A stretch of DNA of 64,000 bases from contig JANFNE010000002.1 in assembly GCA_024867545.1 (NCBI GenBank), positions 248,001 to 312,000 of the forward strand, in the 5' to 3' direction. Source of the stretch: Phytopythium helicoides (taxonomy: Eukaryota; Oomycota; Peronosporomycetes; Pythiales; Pythiaceae). Each line of letters starts with the position of its first letter. Within the stretch, counting starts at the first letter, position 1. Both the position numbers and the translations under genes were made by a program. The notes under the pieces were generated by a model. The model was not told the origin of the DNA. It saw only the letters and a program-made list of their open reading frames with translations, and ran no database searches. Below, in pieces: positions 1 through 10,200 of this stretch.

Positions 1-237
1 ACGCAACCGAGGAATTCAGGAGCGTCTTTGAGTCGCCTTGGCTGTCTTCATGACGGTCGATTCCTTGCTGGGTTCCAGGCACTCCATGCTAATGAGAAAC
101 AAGCGTGTCATGCAGATACTATCGCACGCAGCCCATGCGGATATGTCGTAAGATACGACGGGAACCAAGGGGTTAATGTACAAGCAAATACTTAGATAGA
201 AAGTGAGGTGGGATAAATATATGTGCTGTCATTCCAT

Positions 238-3119
238 CTACGCTGTTTTCTTGGCCGAGCTTGCACTTGCAGTTGCCGCTGTTGACGCAGCAACCGATGC
301 CGGCAGTGCCGCTGCTGAGGACGCGGACGTCTTGACAGCAGCAGTGCTGTCTTTGTCAACAAATATGCCAGCTCGATCGAGTTCTTGCGACAACCGACTG
401 TAAAGTTCCTCAGCGTTGAACGCCAGTGCTTTTGCTGCCTGCCGCTTTCTATAGGAGATGGTCACACGCAGCATGAAGGCATGCTCTTCATCATATTCGA
501 GCTTTACAGCACCAACACGGAGTTAGATTGTGGCTTTCGAAACATGGAGCGTCGACAACGGAGAGCTTACCTCGATTGTTGGCACGGTGCCACCCCACTC
601 CTTTTTATCCTTCTCAGTCCACACAACATGCGCGACTCGCACCCCACCTTCGTAATGATGCGTTTCCTCCTGATCACGCTCGCCATTAGTATCTAATAAA
701 CGAAACTCGCCATCTTTATTCAACCACGCACCGTGAGCAGTTTGGTTCGTAAGTAGGTGCTCAGTGCCCGGAGCTGGATGCGTGCTCGTTTCTCACTTGA
801 AATCGTGACCACTCCCTGTGATCGGAACCGAAGCCACAGCATGATGGCAAATGCTACCGCGGCCACAATGACCCACGCAACTAGAGAGAAGAAGAACCAC
901 AAGCCTGGGTTGGCGTAGATCATCACCTCGGCGAAGTTCTGGAGCCACGTTCGGTCCATCACAGTCCAGTCACCAGTAATACGATCAAGCAGGTCGAATG
1001 CAAGGCAACCTGCAAGCAGTAATTGGATACCTAATAGTGTTCGCACTGCTCGCTCATGGACTTCGTTAGCCTCTATCATAGCTCTCCCATGTCTCTTGAT
1101 AGAATCCCTTTGCTGTGAGTTTCGCTCGTCTTGAGCACCTGCAGCCATATCTTTGAGCACTCCAAGTTCGTGCCGAGCACCACTCATGGTCTTGGTGAGG
1201 TCCTTCACGCGCCGCTTTAGCTGGTTGCTTAATGCTCCAAGCTGAAGTCTCTCAAACAGCGCGCGTCCTGCCTGCTCGGGTGGCTCGAGTGGGATCACTG
1301 CATCATCAAGAGACTCACGCAAATACCCAAGCACCTCTTCCAAAGCAAGTACTTGTCTAGCGAGCAAGGTCAATGTATCACGGATCTGTTGCGGTCGGTT
1401 TGGATCTCGCTCGCTTGTCTCGATGAGCTTTCGAGTCTTCGCAGTGTCATCGACCAGAATGAACAGACGGGAGAAGAAGCTTTGTGTAAATAAGTTCATC
1501 GCTTCAAAGTGGAGGAATGCGCACAGCAGTGGTTCGTGGTGTCGAGAGTTTGGCCCCGCCAAAAGCAATCCCTTAGCACCAATGACCAATGTGTCGTGCT
1601 CACTGACGTCGAATGCAGCTCGAGTATCTCCCAGTACCTGTTTGAGCTCGTTTTCGTACTCGCCCTTGTCCAAATATTCCTCAGCTGTAAGGTGAGGAGT
1701 GATCTCATTGGCAATGATGAGGTTAATCTTGTCGCGTGTTGACGCTTGATCCGAGAATACGAGTGCAAGCAGTGCTCGCTGGTGAGATGAAAGAACACTA
1801 TCGACAATTTGAGATGAATCCGTGTGTACATCTACAAGCAGTCGCGCCAAATGATCGAGCGAGATGTTGTCCTTGATGCGATCCATGACAGCCTCGACTT
1901 GCATACCATAGACACAATTACCAGCGGCAGATAATGCACAACCAAAAGTTTCGACCTGAACAACACCTGGTGCCTCTGGAAAATGAATGTCTGCCTCGAA
2001 GTTGACGTGGTTGGTTGGGGTGTAGTCAAGTACATGGATCGCGGTGAGCCCAGGATCGAGTGTCAAACGCGTGCTATCGATCTCTTCCGTTTGTTCCGGA
2101 GGTAGTACGGCTGTGAAGAATCCGCCTTGCGCACGATCGGCAGAACCCAGACTTGCATTTAGCTGAACGATTTGGTTAGCTCCAAATGGCACGAATTCAG
2201 CTACTAGGAGTGAGACGGAGTTGAGCGTAACGATCTCATCTAGTTGGTCACGGATACTTGAGTCACTGATGGCACACTCGTGCGCTCGATGGGCATTACT
2301 CAGTGTCGGTCGGCCGCCCAGACGTAAGCACTGCGGAATGTAAGCACTAGAAACGTACGAGACATCTTCGGTCTCTGTGACGGAGGAGAGCCGACGAAAG
2401 CCGCTGGCGACATCTTCCAGCCAATACTGTCGCTCTGAGTCATCCCATTCGACGCGAACAAGGTTCAGAGTCCCAGGCGCGTACGCAATGTCATGAACAG
2501 CAAGCTTGTCAGCCTTGGATATCTTGGCTACGACCTCTAGACCTTTCTCAGAGACCTGATAGCATGTGACGGGCTGGTAGCTCGCACTCGAGAGCTTCAG
2601 CGCATTCACGAGATCTTCTTCGCGCAGAAAATCAAGGTCCGACTTGCCTTCTTGAGAAATATTGAGGTAAGTGCGAGTGCTTTTCCCAGTGGCTGCGTCC
2701 TCTACAAGCTCCGAGATTGGTGCATAGTCGTAGTCGAGGGCCTTGCTCACAATCGCCTCGTATAGCAACACTAGCAATGCGGGTTTGCGAATCCACTCCT
2801 CTTTGTCGCTTGCTCGGATAGCGGGTTTGGCATACAACGAAATGAGATACAGCAACCGATTTTGGTTCTCTGTGAGTCCTGTGTCCTGTTCCTCTTCTTC
2901 GTCTTCATCCTCGTCTTCATCGTCTTGGCCATCGTCTACATCTTCATCTTCTTCGTCGCCGTCGTCCTCTTTACCTGCAGGAGGCTTGGTGTCGGCGGGT
3001 GGAGCTTTATTAGCATCGCGTGTACTTGAGGCAGCCCCAGTGCTCTTGCCTGGTAGCTACAAGATCAATGAGGATCTGCAATCATATCGATCAAGAACCA
3101 CTCCGAAGCGCACCTTCAT
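238..3119 (-). CDS. Large predicted membrane protein, function unknown, with a probable frame break
   Basis: I do not recognise the family. The longest open stretch (720-3050) encodes about 770 residues: an acidic Asp/Glu-rich N-terminal tract, a long soluble region, a helical segment, then two hydrophobic segments near the C-terminus (around LLGIQLLLAGCLAF and WFFFSLVAWVIVAAVAFAIM), which suggest a hairpin-anchored membrane protein. The frame closes with TGA at 720-722, but good coding sequence resumes at once in another frame (571-719, beginning WLNKDGEFRLLDTNG). It then joins, by a GTAAGC donor at 570 and an acceptor near 502, a last exon 238-501 ending in an Ala/Ser/Lys-rich tail. The start is unsettled: an ATG at 3119 opens a short frame (MKVRFGVVLDRYD) that must splice into the acidic exon somewhere near 3045-3051. 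The exon chain is inferred; the frame break could be a sequencing indel, a real disruption or an unusual intron. Confidence 0.55.
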
Positions 3120-3365
3120 GGTATTAAGTAGCTTTCAGCCTGCAGGATTGAGCAACTTGTCAGTGTCACTCGTCGCCTGAACCGGCATCGAGGGTGACCA
3201 GAATACTCCAAGCAGTTACCGACGCCTGTTGCAGTGCCACCACATCGTGAACACAAAACCATATCATCAAACACACTTTCATTGCTAGCACTCGCCTTCG
3301 GCTCGCGGGTATGGCCGTGGTAAGCCCGGCATCCTACGATAAAAGACGATGACTGGGAATGGAAC
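3120..3365. other. Spacer 3' of the Fanzor gene; candidate omega-RNA region
   Basis: Intergenic stretch between the start of the unknown membrane-protein gene and the Fanzor stop codon. In known Fanzor and TnpB loci the guide (omega) RNA is encoded next to or overlapping the 3' end of the nuclease gene, on the same strand. Here the minus strand of roughly 3270-3365 has GC-rich pieces that could fold, for example GCGAGCCGAAGGCGAG near 3290-3306. No terminal inverted repeat or target-site duplication could be fixed by eye. The RNA assignment is inference from family knowledge and position only. Confidence 0.2.
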
Positions 3366-5429
3366 CTAGTGAAAATGCAACAATGCCTGAGTATACAGTG
3401 CTATCTGCGGGCAACGCTGAGCGCACCTGCAGACACTTTGTGGCCCCTGATGTGTTGGCGCTCGGCAAAAAACGGTAGGTCTTGGTTGACCACGGAGCAT
3501 GTTGAGGAGAAGCATGAGCATGTTCTTCGAGGCGTTGACGTCGCGGTTCACAGTAGTACCAAAACAGCCATTGGATCGACAATGGAGCACACTATAAACC
3601 TTGCACGTCCGCCATTCCTTGTCCGTGCTGTTCTTGACCTTGCAGAGGCGGAGACTGTACTGGTATTCTAGCTGCCGGTGGCAACGTGAGTGAAGATTGC
3701 TGGTGCGAAACTCACCAATTGGTTGTACACGACAATAGTTTCTCAACGTGTGCTCGAGTCTCTTGACCGGCCCCGCGGGGCACTTCTTGATGAGTCCAGA
3801 GTAATCGGTATTGCTCCAATCTCCAAATCCAACCACCGTTCGCCTGCCTGCTTGCTGGGTCAGTCTCCGGCAGAGTTCATGAAGCTTCTTCTGCGCAAAG
3901 ATGTACCGTCCAAAACGCAGGTTGCGGAATCCCTTCGTCCGTGAAAATCCTAGCAGGTTTTCCATAAGTGGAATAACGTATCGTGTGTACGTTTCCAGCA
4001 GCTCGAGCGACGCGGTCTTCTTCGATGGCATCTGACGCTCGGCCGCCAAAATGTCGGGCCGCCGCTCCATCCAGCAAGCTATTTTCTGGTTGCTCTTGTG
4101 GTAGCGAGCATCCTCGTAGAACTCACGAGAAGAGCAGTGGATAGTCTCGCCGTCCTGGTTGGTTGCTACAAACAGATCTCGTCTGCCAGGATCTAGGCCC
4201 CACATGACATCATAATCTTCTTCCCTAAGTGGGCGGTCTGTCGCCGAATGAGTTTTCCACACGACGATGCTGACAGCCTTTCCGTCCGTCACGATCTCTC
4301 CTGCGAACTTCTTGTTGGCTGTTTCAAACTTCTCGATATTGAAGAGACTGTGCCACCATTCGTCTGCGACAGCATTCCAATCGTCACCTTGAGGAGGCAC
4401 GCGAACATCAGCACGTAGAAGTAGACTGCGGAGCGCCGTCTTGCACATCTTGAAGTGCGAGCACTTGAACCCATTCTTTGTCGGCAGGAGACTGAATGTG
4501 CGGACCTCTGGGATGTCCTGTCGATGCTGAAACCGGCTATTCCTCTCTTCAATGTCGGTCAGAATCATGTAGGTGAGAGGAAGCAATCTGTTAGCCTCGT
4601 CGGACAAGTAGACGCTCTCGTTGTGCGGGATCTGCTCTCGCCAAGCCTGCACCTCGGTATCGTTGCCGTTGTAGACAGGGTCCAGGATGCTCTTGATCAT
4701 GACGTAGGCCTCAGCACCATTCAAGTCATAGACCCGCTTGATGTGACGGTGAAAGCGACGGTAGAAGTTGCGTACGATCGCGTTCTTGGTGTTAGTGGCC
4801 ATCATTTGGGCTGCGTTCTGCTGCCACCCAGCGGTAATCTGCCGGTTGCTTGCACGTCGAGCGTCTTCACCTCGCCAAGTGTTGTACAGCGTGACTGATT
4901 GCTGGAATGCAGGAGACCCGAGTGTGGAATTGGCGTTGCAAACACACGATAGGCATCTGTAGAAGAAGACCTGGTTGAGTGGCTCCACTGCATCGCCCAG
5001 CTGACAAATCCGCACGGCGTGGATGTTGGCGAGGACGTAAGCCTCCAGCACGGCCTGGTCCATATCCGCCAGCACGGACTCCCACGGCAAATTCATGGCC
5101 TCATCGGTCTTGCAAAACGCCTTGAGCGACGTCTTGACGCACACAAGCGAGGATTTGCCGTTAGCTGCGTCACGAGCTTCGACTTCGGCTCGTCGCCTCT
5201 TTGACTGACTCTTGCGTGGTTCTGCACTGCGCTTCTTCCTTTTAGACCTAGCACCGCCTGACGTCGGACCAGCTGCACGTGTTGTCTTGGACCGACCTCG
5301 ACGAGTTGCGGAAGGAGTTCTTCTCATTGTGGATCTGCGTAGCCCTGCGGCAGCTTGCCTTATCTTGGACCTACCTCGCCGGGGACCTGGATCGCCCTCC
5401 GTGCCCGATCGAGCGCGCTTGATTGCCAT
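3366..5429 (-). CDS. Fanzor: eukaryotic TnpB-like RNA-guided DNA endonuclease
   Basis: 687 residues, one uninterrupted exon, start ATG in a strong ACCATGG context. Residues 1-85 are Lys/Arg-rich with several nuclear-localisation-like runs (RSKRKKRS, SKRRRAEV). The C-terminal half carries the split RuvC nuclease: RuvC-I at WGLDPGRRDLF with Asp413; a VVGFGDWS strand (532-539) where TnpB would have its RuvC-II Glu; the Fanzor-type replacement Glu573 in GEFRTSNLHSRCH; a zinc-finger-like set (His580, Cys583, Cys617, Cys622); and RuvC-III NRDVNASKN with Asp630. All three expected acidic residues are therefore present and the frame is open, so the protein may be active. Family members use a guide RNA to cut DNA and travel inside transposons. 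No transposase gene adjoins it. Length fits Fanzor1 better than Fanzor2, but the subtype is inferred. Confidence 0.93.
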   Translation of the reverse strand: MAIKRARSGTEGDPGPRRGRSKIRQAAAGLRRSTMRRTPSATRRGRSKTTRAAGPTSGGARSKRKKRSAEPRKSQSKRRRAEVEARDAANGKSSLVCVKTSLKAFCKTDEAMNLPWESVLADMDQAVLEAYVLANIHAVRICQLGDAVEPLNQVFFYRCLSCVCNANSTLGSPAFQQSVTLYNTWRGEDARRASNRQITAGWQQNAAQMMATNTKNAIVRNFYRRFHRHIKRVYDLNGAEAYVMIKSILDPVYNGNDTEVQAWREQIPHNESVYLSDEANRLLPLTYMILTDIEERNSRFQHRQDIPEVRTFSLLPTKNGFKCSHFKMCKTALRSLLLRADVRVPPQGDDWNAVADEWWHSLFNIEKFETANKKFAGEIVTDGKAVSIVVWKTHSATDRPLREEDYDVMWGLDPGRRDLFVATNQDGETIHCSSREFYEDARYHKSNQKIACWMERRPDILAAERQMPSKKTASLELLETYTRYVIPLMENLLGFSRTKGFRNLRFGRYIFAQKKLHELCRRLTQQAGRRTVVGFGDWSNTDYSGLIKKCPAGPVKRLEHTLRNYCRVQPIGEFRTSNLHSRCHRQLEYQYSLRLCKVKNSTDKEWRTCKVYSVLHCRSNGCFGTTVNRDVNASKNMLMLLLNMLRGQPRPTVFCRAPTHQGPQSVCRCAQRCPQIALYTQALLHFH

Positions 5430-5991
5430 GGTGGCAAATTACACTGTGAGTAGGGAGATCAGGGTCGGCAGTCGTTGCCGTTCGAGTGACAATTCAAAAC
5501 ATGCTATTATCTCATCATGTCCATTTACGTGTGTGTATGCAGGCAGAGCTGCAAAGGCCGCTTTACTAGTTTGCCGTGGCTCATGATGGAGCTCTGGAGA
5601 TCCTTCCTATGGTATCTTCAACAAGCAATACGAAGTGTCAATGCAGTGCTGTTGTCATCGCTGGGGGAAGGCATCGCGCAACCCCACTTGAAGCTGATGA
5701 ACTGCGCTGCCAGCTTGTCAATTGGGCAGTACCGTAAGTTACACTCTTGAAGACACACCTGTGAGGTGTGTCTTCAAGTTCAAGAGTCCGAGACACTGTA
5801 CTTGCGTAACTTTCTTGCCGTAACGACAGGTTTATTTAGTTTCACGTCTCCTTTACCACGTTTTCCGGTGGAGTGAGAGTTTACGTCGATCATTGTGCTG
5901 AGAAGGGTGAATGTAGAAATGGAGGGTTTTGTGACCATCTCAATGCCGGGTTCCCCGGCCATTCACGCCTTACAGCTCTGCTTTTTCCTCA
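5430..5991. other. Spacer between Fanzor and IFT121 with a strong hairpin
   Basis: 562 bp holding the presumed Fanzor promoter (minus strand, just above 5429) and the 3' end region of IFT121. The only clear structure is the perfect hairpin at 5746-5778. Short open frames occur on both strands (for example 5517-5750 +), but none has recognisable protein features. No transposon terminus could be assigned. Confidence 0.5.
5746..5778. repeat. Perfect 15-bp inverted repeat with 3-nt loop
   Basis: CTTGAAGACACACCT (5746-5760), loop GTG, then its exact reverse complement AGGTGTGTCTTCAAG (5764-5778). It lies about 320 bp upstream of the Fanzor start and 210 bp beyond the IFT121 stop. It could be an end structure of a mobile element, a transcript-end hairpin or a protein-binding palindrome. 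The pairing is directly visible; the role is not known. Confidence 0.85.
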
Positions 5992-8900
5992 TCAAGCCTG
6001 TGCATATGGTGCGTGGCAAAGCGGGCAATTCTTGCGAGACTTCACCTCTGCTTCTATGCATGGATGACGGCATGCACGGCAGGTGATTGTGCGGTGCTCT
6101 AGAATCGTGAGTCCAGTCATCATGCAGGTTGGAAATGTTCGGCTGCAGCTCGAACAACGCGTGTCCCATTCCTTGATGTAGTTGCCGCACGACGGGCACT
6201 CAGGAGGCCGCGCGTTCGGGTCCTGTGGCCGGGCATTCGTGAAGATCTGAAGAGCGAGCTCGCTCATAGCCGCGAGCTCCTTCTCGTTCAAGCCCGGCAG
6301 GGTTTCAAGCTTGATGAAAGCTCGCGAGCATTGTTCAAAATGCTTGGTGTAGAACGCTGTTAGAGCGATGAGTGAGTAGATCTCGCGCTCCTCAAGGATA
6401 TCTTCATACCCAGAAAGCTTGAGGCTTGTACGCAGCGCTCGCTCAAGGTTGCCAGAATACAGCTGCCGGTGCGCCAGTAAGTACAAATGGTACGCCTCGG
6501 CGCCGCGCCAAGGGTTATCCAATGCACGATTTTCTCCCGTAGCCGCGTCATGCTGCACTAGACTCTCGAGTGTTTGCGCGGTTACTTGAGCGGCCGTCGC
6601 TGTCCCGGTTGTACTGGTCATTTTAGTCATCGACACGTCCAGCATTTTCTTCTTCATGCGCTCCACCTCAAGAGCTGCAAGCACTTGTAACTTCTTGGCT
6701 CGTAATGGGTGTCTGCTCACGTCCTTTGCGAGCTTGGCGAGCAGCTTGGCAGCTTCAGTGCTTTTGTTGGCACGCCGGTACAGCTCAATTGCTTGCATTG
6801 TTTTACCATTCATGAGCAGGTGGCTTGCGTACTTTGTCAGCACATTCTCAATCTGTGGGAAGTTGTGTTGCTCAGCCAGTGTCACTGCTCGCTCCCATTC
6901 ATTGAGCAACACGCAGGCATCGATAGCACTTTTGATATCACCCATGCGAAGGTAAGCCTCTACAGCTGACGCGCACAACCCTGCACGAGTGAACTTGAGC
7001 GCCACGTCTTGTAATAGAGATGAGTGTTCTGGAATGACACTCACGAGCGCTTCCAGCTGATTAAATTCCCCAAGGGTGTAGTAGCATGTGACGAGCGCAG
7101 CAATGTTGTTCGCTTGTGCAAAGTACTTTGTGGCTTTCTCCCACTTGTGCCGATCCGCGTAGTACTCGCCAATCATGTTGCAAGCATGCGAGAGAAGAGC
7201 GTCATCACCGATTCCTGTGCTGGCGCTACCTGAAGACGATGACTGCACAAGCTGCAAAACTCGAAACCAGTCGCCAAGTCGCTGCCGAAGATCGATTGCC
7301 AAGTCTTTGCGGTCGATCTTACGGTACAGTGCTTCAGCTTCATCAAACTGCTGAAAGTAGGCTGCTACTTCTGCTTTCTGTTTGACACGATCGTTGAGTA
7401 GTTGTAAGCGCTTGACGTACTGAATGCCACTGTAGTCACCGCACTTGACAAACCCACGCTCAGCCATACCAAAGTCGAGCTGTTCGAGCGCTGCCTCAGC
7501 CAGCAAAGCCCAAAGTCGCGGGTGAGGATGCTCCTGGATGTACTCACAGGCTTCTGCCAGCCCAACGTTGTCTAACAGCTCCTTCGCATCTCGAAGTGAC
7601 CGCGTTTGAAACTCGAGGACAAGACTCCGCTCGGGCTGCTCTGGATTGGCGAGAATCTCGTCCAGCAAAGCTGCCTTGACTTGCAGATCCTTGTAGTAAC
7701 AGAGGTATCCTGACGAAGATACAGGCTCCTCGGGCTCAAGTCCGCGGTACACGTACATTCGCGCCTTCTCCATCATAACGAACAGCTCTGGATTGTCTTC
7801 GGCCCACATCATATCCCACGCGTCCTTCTTCTCAAATGGCAGCATCTTCCCCTCAATTGTGGAGGTCATGCCTCCGCCCCCGGCCGCGATCGGATCGATT
7901 TCCATGATTGTTAGCATGCAATTGATGTCGATGATGCCAAGTAGCGTGGAGTCGCAGTTGAGCGCAAGCTGCTGCGGACGGCAATTCACGATGAATTTCA
8001 TCTCAAGTGAAATATGTGGGAGCGTGAAGCAGTGAATCGTTCCACTCGCGCGTGCCGCAAAAATCCAGCTGTCCGACGCGCAGATTGCGCAGATCGGATC
8101 CTCCAGCTCTCGTGGCGTGTATCGAAACAACTCCATGTCGGTTCCCTGAGTCTCATCAATATAGAATGCCTTCTCCCGCCCACCACCTGCGCGCTGTAAA
8201 AGCTGCGAAATTGAGGAACTCACGTCCATGCTGTTGGCGTTGCCGTTTTGGCCTGAAACTAGACCTGTAAGCTTGGCGCTTGAATTGCGGTATTGCCAAA
8301 CGTAGATTGCATCCATTGAAGCTGCGACGATGTGCCGCGCTGTCATGCATACGTACTGCGGCTCAAAGTCGACGATCTTGGACTCGATAGGTGAACCGAT
8401 CGTATCGCATAATGTGAACTGATATTGGATCTCGCGAAAGTCTCCGTTGGCGTTTCCCCCATTCGAGGTTCCACTAGCTTGCAACTCAGCGCCGACATCT
8501 TCATTGTAGATCTTGGTCACAAGGACGCAATTGTCTCCTGCAGCCTTGATGGACAAGAGCCCCTTGATATACTTGGTGTAGCGATCATCGGATTTGGTGT
8601 CCCAGAACACGACACTGTTCTCGATCTGATCAATTCGGTTGTATGTGTACACGAGTGTGTTAGAGTAGAATCCCCACTTGTATGCTGGGCGGATGTTGGC
8701 AAAGTAAATGTGCGAGTCGACAGCCAGGCAGATGCGGAGACCAGTGCCTTCCCACGCAAGCGACTCGATGCGACTGCCTGGCACACGCAGCGATCGCAAA
8801 TGGCGACCAAAAGGGTCGTAGAATTGGACGACGTTGAACTCGCGTGCAGAGCTGTCGCGAGACCCGGATTCGGTCTGGCTGCCAGCGAGTGCGAGCACGC

Positions 8901-9702
8901 TGCCGTCGTTGTTCCAGCGCACCTGCGTGAGCTCCATGCCCGTGTCAATGAGGACGGCGTTCTCGTCGGAGCGGCCTCGCGTGATTTGAACCTTCCCGTC
9001 GCGGAAGGCGATGGCAAGCGTTGGTGCCTCCGGGCTAATATGTCCTTCGCACCCGTCGTACCAGTGCACACCGATGATCTTGTAGTCGTTATTGTTGCGA
9101 TTTTCGACCGCATACAGCGGCAGGTTGCTGACCTTGTTACCCATGGCGTCGTGCACGGCGACTTCGCCATCTCGCGTCACAAACAGCAGCGACTTGCCGT
9201 CAGGAGCCCACTCGACGAACGCAAGCTGGGTCTTCATCTCCTTGCCCCAGAGGCGGTTGCCGTCCACCGAGCCAACGATGACGGCGCCGTCCTCGTAGGC
9301 GATGCAGATCTTCTGCCCGTCGGTAGTCCACTTCATGTCCCGCACGACGCTCTTGTTGCGGTTGTTGATCATCTCTTCGTACCACATGCCGCGGTGCATG
9401 ACCCAGACAATGATGAGCCCGTTCTCGTCGCTCGTGGTGAGCTTCTTGAAGATGGAGTTCCAGGTCGCGCACACGACCGAGCCATTATGACCCTCGAGCG
9501 ACTGGTTCATCGTCAGGTTGCTCGGTGCCGCGATGCCCCGCGGGCCCTTCATGTCGGCGCCTTGCGCCGACTCGAGCCGTAGCACCTTGAGCAGCCCCTG
9601 CTGCCCGCCACACGCGATCCAGCCCTGGTCCGAGTTCCACGCCACGCATCGCAGCCGCACGTTATTGGGGATCGCGATCTTCTTGCTCAGGAAGATGAAC
9701 AT
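5992..9702 (-). CDS. IFT121: Intraflagellar transport protein IFT121 (WDR35)
   Basis: 1236 residues in one exon. It is a core subunit of the IFT-A complex, which drives retrograde transport and membrane-protein entry in cilia and flagella. The start chosen at 9702 (MFIFLSKKIAIPNNVRLRC) matches the conserved beginning of WDR35 proteins; the open frame runs further upstream but that extension is not conserved-looking. The order is WD40 repeats (N-terminal half, including ACGGQQGLLKVLRL), a second propeller, then TPR-like helical repeats (about residues 720-1120). It ends in a cysteine-rich zinc-binding tail (CPSCGNYIKEWDTRCSSC and NCPLCHAPYAQA), as in the family. The gene is divergent from the PX-domain gene and implies a flagellated life stage. 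Confidence 0.97.
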   Translation of the reverse strand: MFIFLSKKIAIPNNVRLRCVAWNSDQGWIACGGQQGLLKVLRLESAQGADMKGPRGIAAPSNLTMNQSLEGHNGSVVCATWNSIFKKLTTSDENGLIIVWVMHRGMWYEEMINNRNKSVVRDMKWTTDGQKICIAYEDGAVIVGSVDGNRLWGKEMKTQLAFVEWAPDGKSLLFVTRDGEVAVHDAMGNKVSNLPLYAVENRNNNDYKIIGVHWYDGCEGHISPEAPTLAIAFRDGKVQITRGRSDENAVLIDTGMELTQVRWNNDGSVLALAGSQTESGSRDSSAREFNVVQFYDPFGRHLRSLRVPGSRIESLAWEGTGLRICLAVDSHIYFANIRPAYKWGFYSNTLVYTYNRIDQIENSVVFWDTKSDDRYTKYIKGLLSIKAAGDNCVLVTKIYNEDVGAELQASGTSNGGNANGDFREIQYQFTLCDTIGSPIESKIVDFEPQYVCMTARHIVAASMDAIYVWQYRNSSAKLTGLVSGQNGNANSMDVSSSISQLLQRAGGGREKAFYIDETQGTDMELFRYTPRELEDPICAICASDSWIFAARASGTIHCFTLPHISLEMKFIVNCRPQQLALNCDSTLLGIIDINCMLTIMEIDPIAAGGGGMTSTIEGKMLPFEKKDAWDMMWAEDNPELFVMMEKARMYVYRGLEPEEPVSSSGYLCYYKDLQVKAALLDEILANPEQPERSLVLEFQTRSLRDAKELLDNVGLAEACEYIQEHPHPRLWALLAEAALEQLDFGMAERGFVKCGDYSGIQYVKRLQLLNDRVKQKAEVAAYFQQFDEAEALYRKIDRKDLAIDLRQRLGDWFRVLQLVQSSSSGSASTGIGDDALLSHACNMIGEYYADRHKWEKATKYFAQANNIAALVTCYYTLGEFNQLEALVSVIPEHSSLLQDVALKFTRAGLCASAVEAYLRMGDIKSAIDACVLLNEWERAVTLAEQHNFPQIENVLTKYASHLLMNGKTMQAIELYRRANKSTEAAKLLAKLAKDVSRHPLRAKKLQVLAALEVERMKKKMLDVSMTKMTSTTGTATAAQVTAQTLESLVQHDAATGENRALDNPWRGAEAYHLYLLAHRQLYSGNLERALRTSLKLSGYEDILEEREIYSLIALTAFYTKHFEQCSRAFIKLETLPGLNEKELAAMSELALQIFTNARPQDPNARPPECPSCGNYIKEWDTRCSSCSRTFPTCMMTGLTILEHRTITCRACRHPCIEAEVKSRKNCPLCHAPYAQA

Positions 9703-10200
9703 CCTGCCGAGTCCTCCGCACAGTGGCCACCAGCAGCAGCAGCGCCGGCGGCTTCCAGAGGCGTCGCGATATCTTTCCGGCCGCCAACCGCCGCGCCGCT
9801 TGAGCCGCTCTAGGCGCGCATTTTGGAGCTGCAAGCGCTCAAAACGCTGCTTTGAGGCGCTCCAATGCGATTACAGCGCGTGTAGCTGAGCTGCGGCCGC
9901 TTCCAGGCGCGCTTGGCCCTCATGGAGGCGCGGAAGTGGGCTGGTCTTGCCGTCATGATCGGCTGCTTCCTGGAGCACACAGGACTTCAGCGCATTGGTT
10001 CGTGGGCCAATCAGAATCGCGGATTGTGTATGTCTGGCCAATGAAATCGCTAGAAATTTGGATCAGCCAATCACGGCGAAGAGGCATTGCCGAGAGGGAT
10101 GGAAATGGTCCGTCACGGTGCAGAGTGGTCCGATAGTTTATCCTAGAGAGCGCTAGCTCGCTCCGCTCCCCCATCAAAGAACATCGAGGGGCTCGGAGAC
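9703..10200. promoter_or_regulatory. Bidirectional promoter region with CCAAT cluster
   Basis: This 498-bp region separates the divergent IFT121 and PX genes. Four CCAAT boxes fall within 80 bp: ATTGG at 9994-9998 (minus-strand CCAAT), and CCAAT at 10007-10011, 10038-10042 and 10067-10071. Such clusters are typical NF-Y targets in eukaryotes; binding here is inferred. Confidence 0.5.

Noticed and set aside
3120..5991. Terminal inverted repeats or target-site duplication bounding a Fanzor transposon
   Set aside because: Short similarities (for example CAGTTACC and GTAAGTTAC) are too weak; no convincing pair was found by eye.
8425..9582. 385-codon plus-strand open frame inside IFT121
   Set aside because: It is antisense to the conserved WD40 coding sequence; long antisense frames arise from GC-rich codon usage and this one has no domain.
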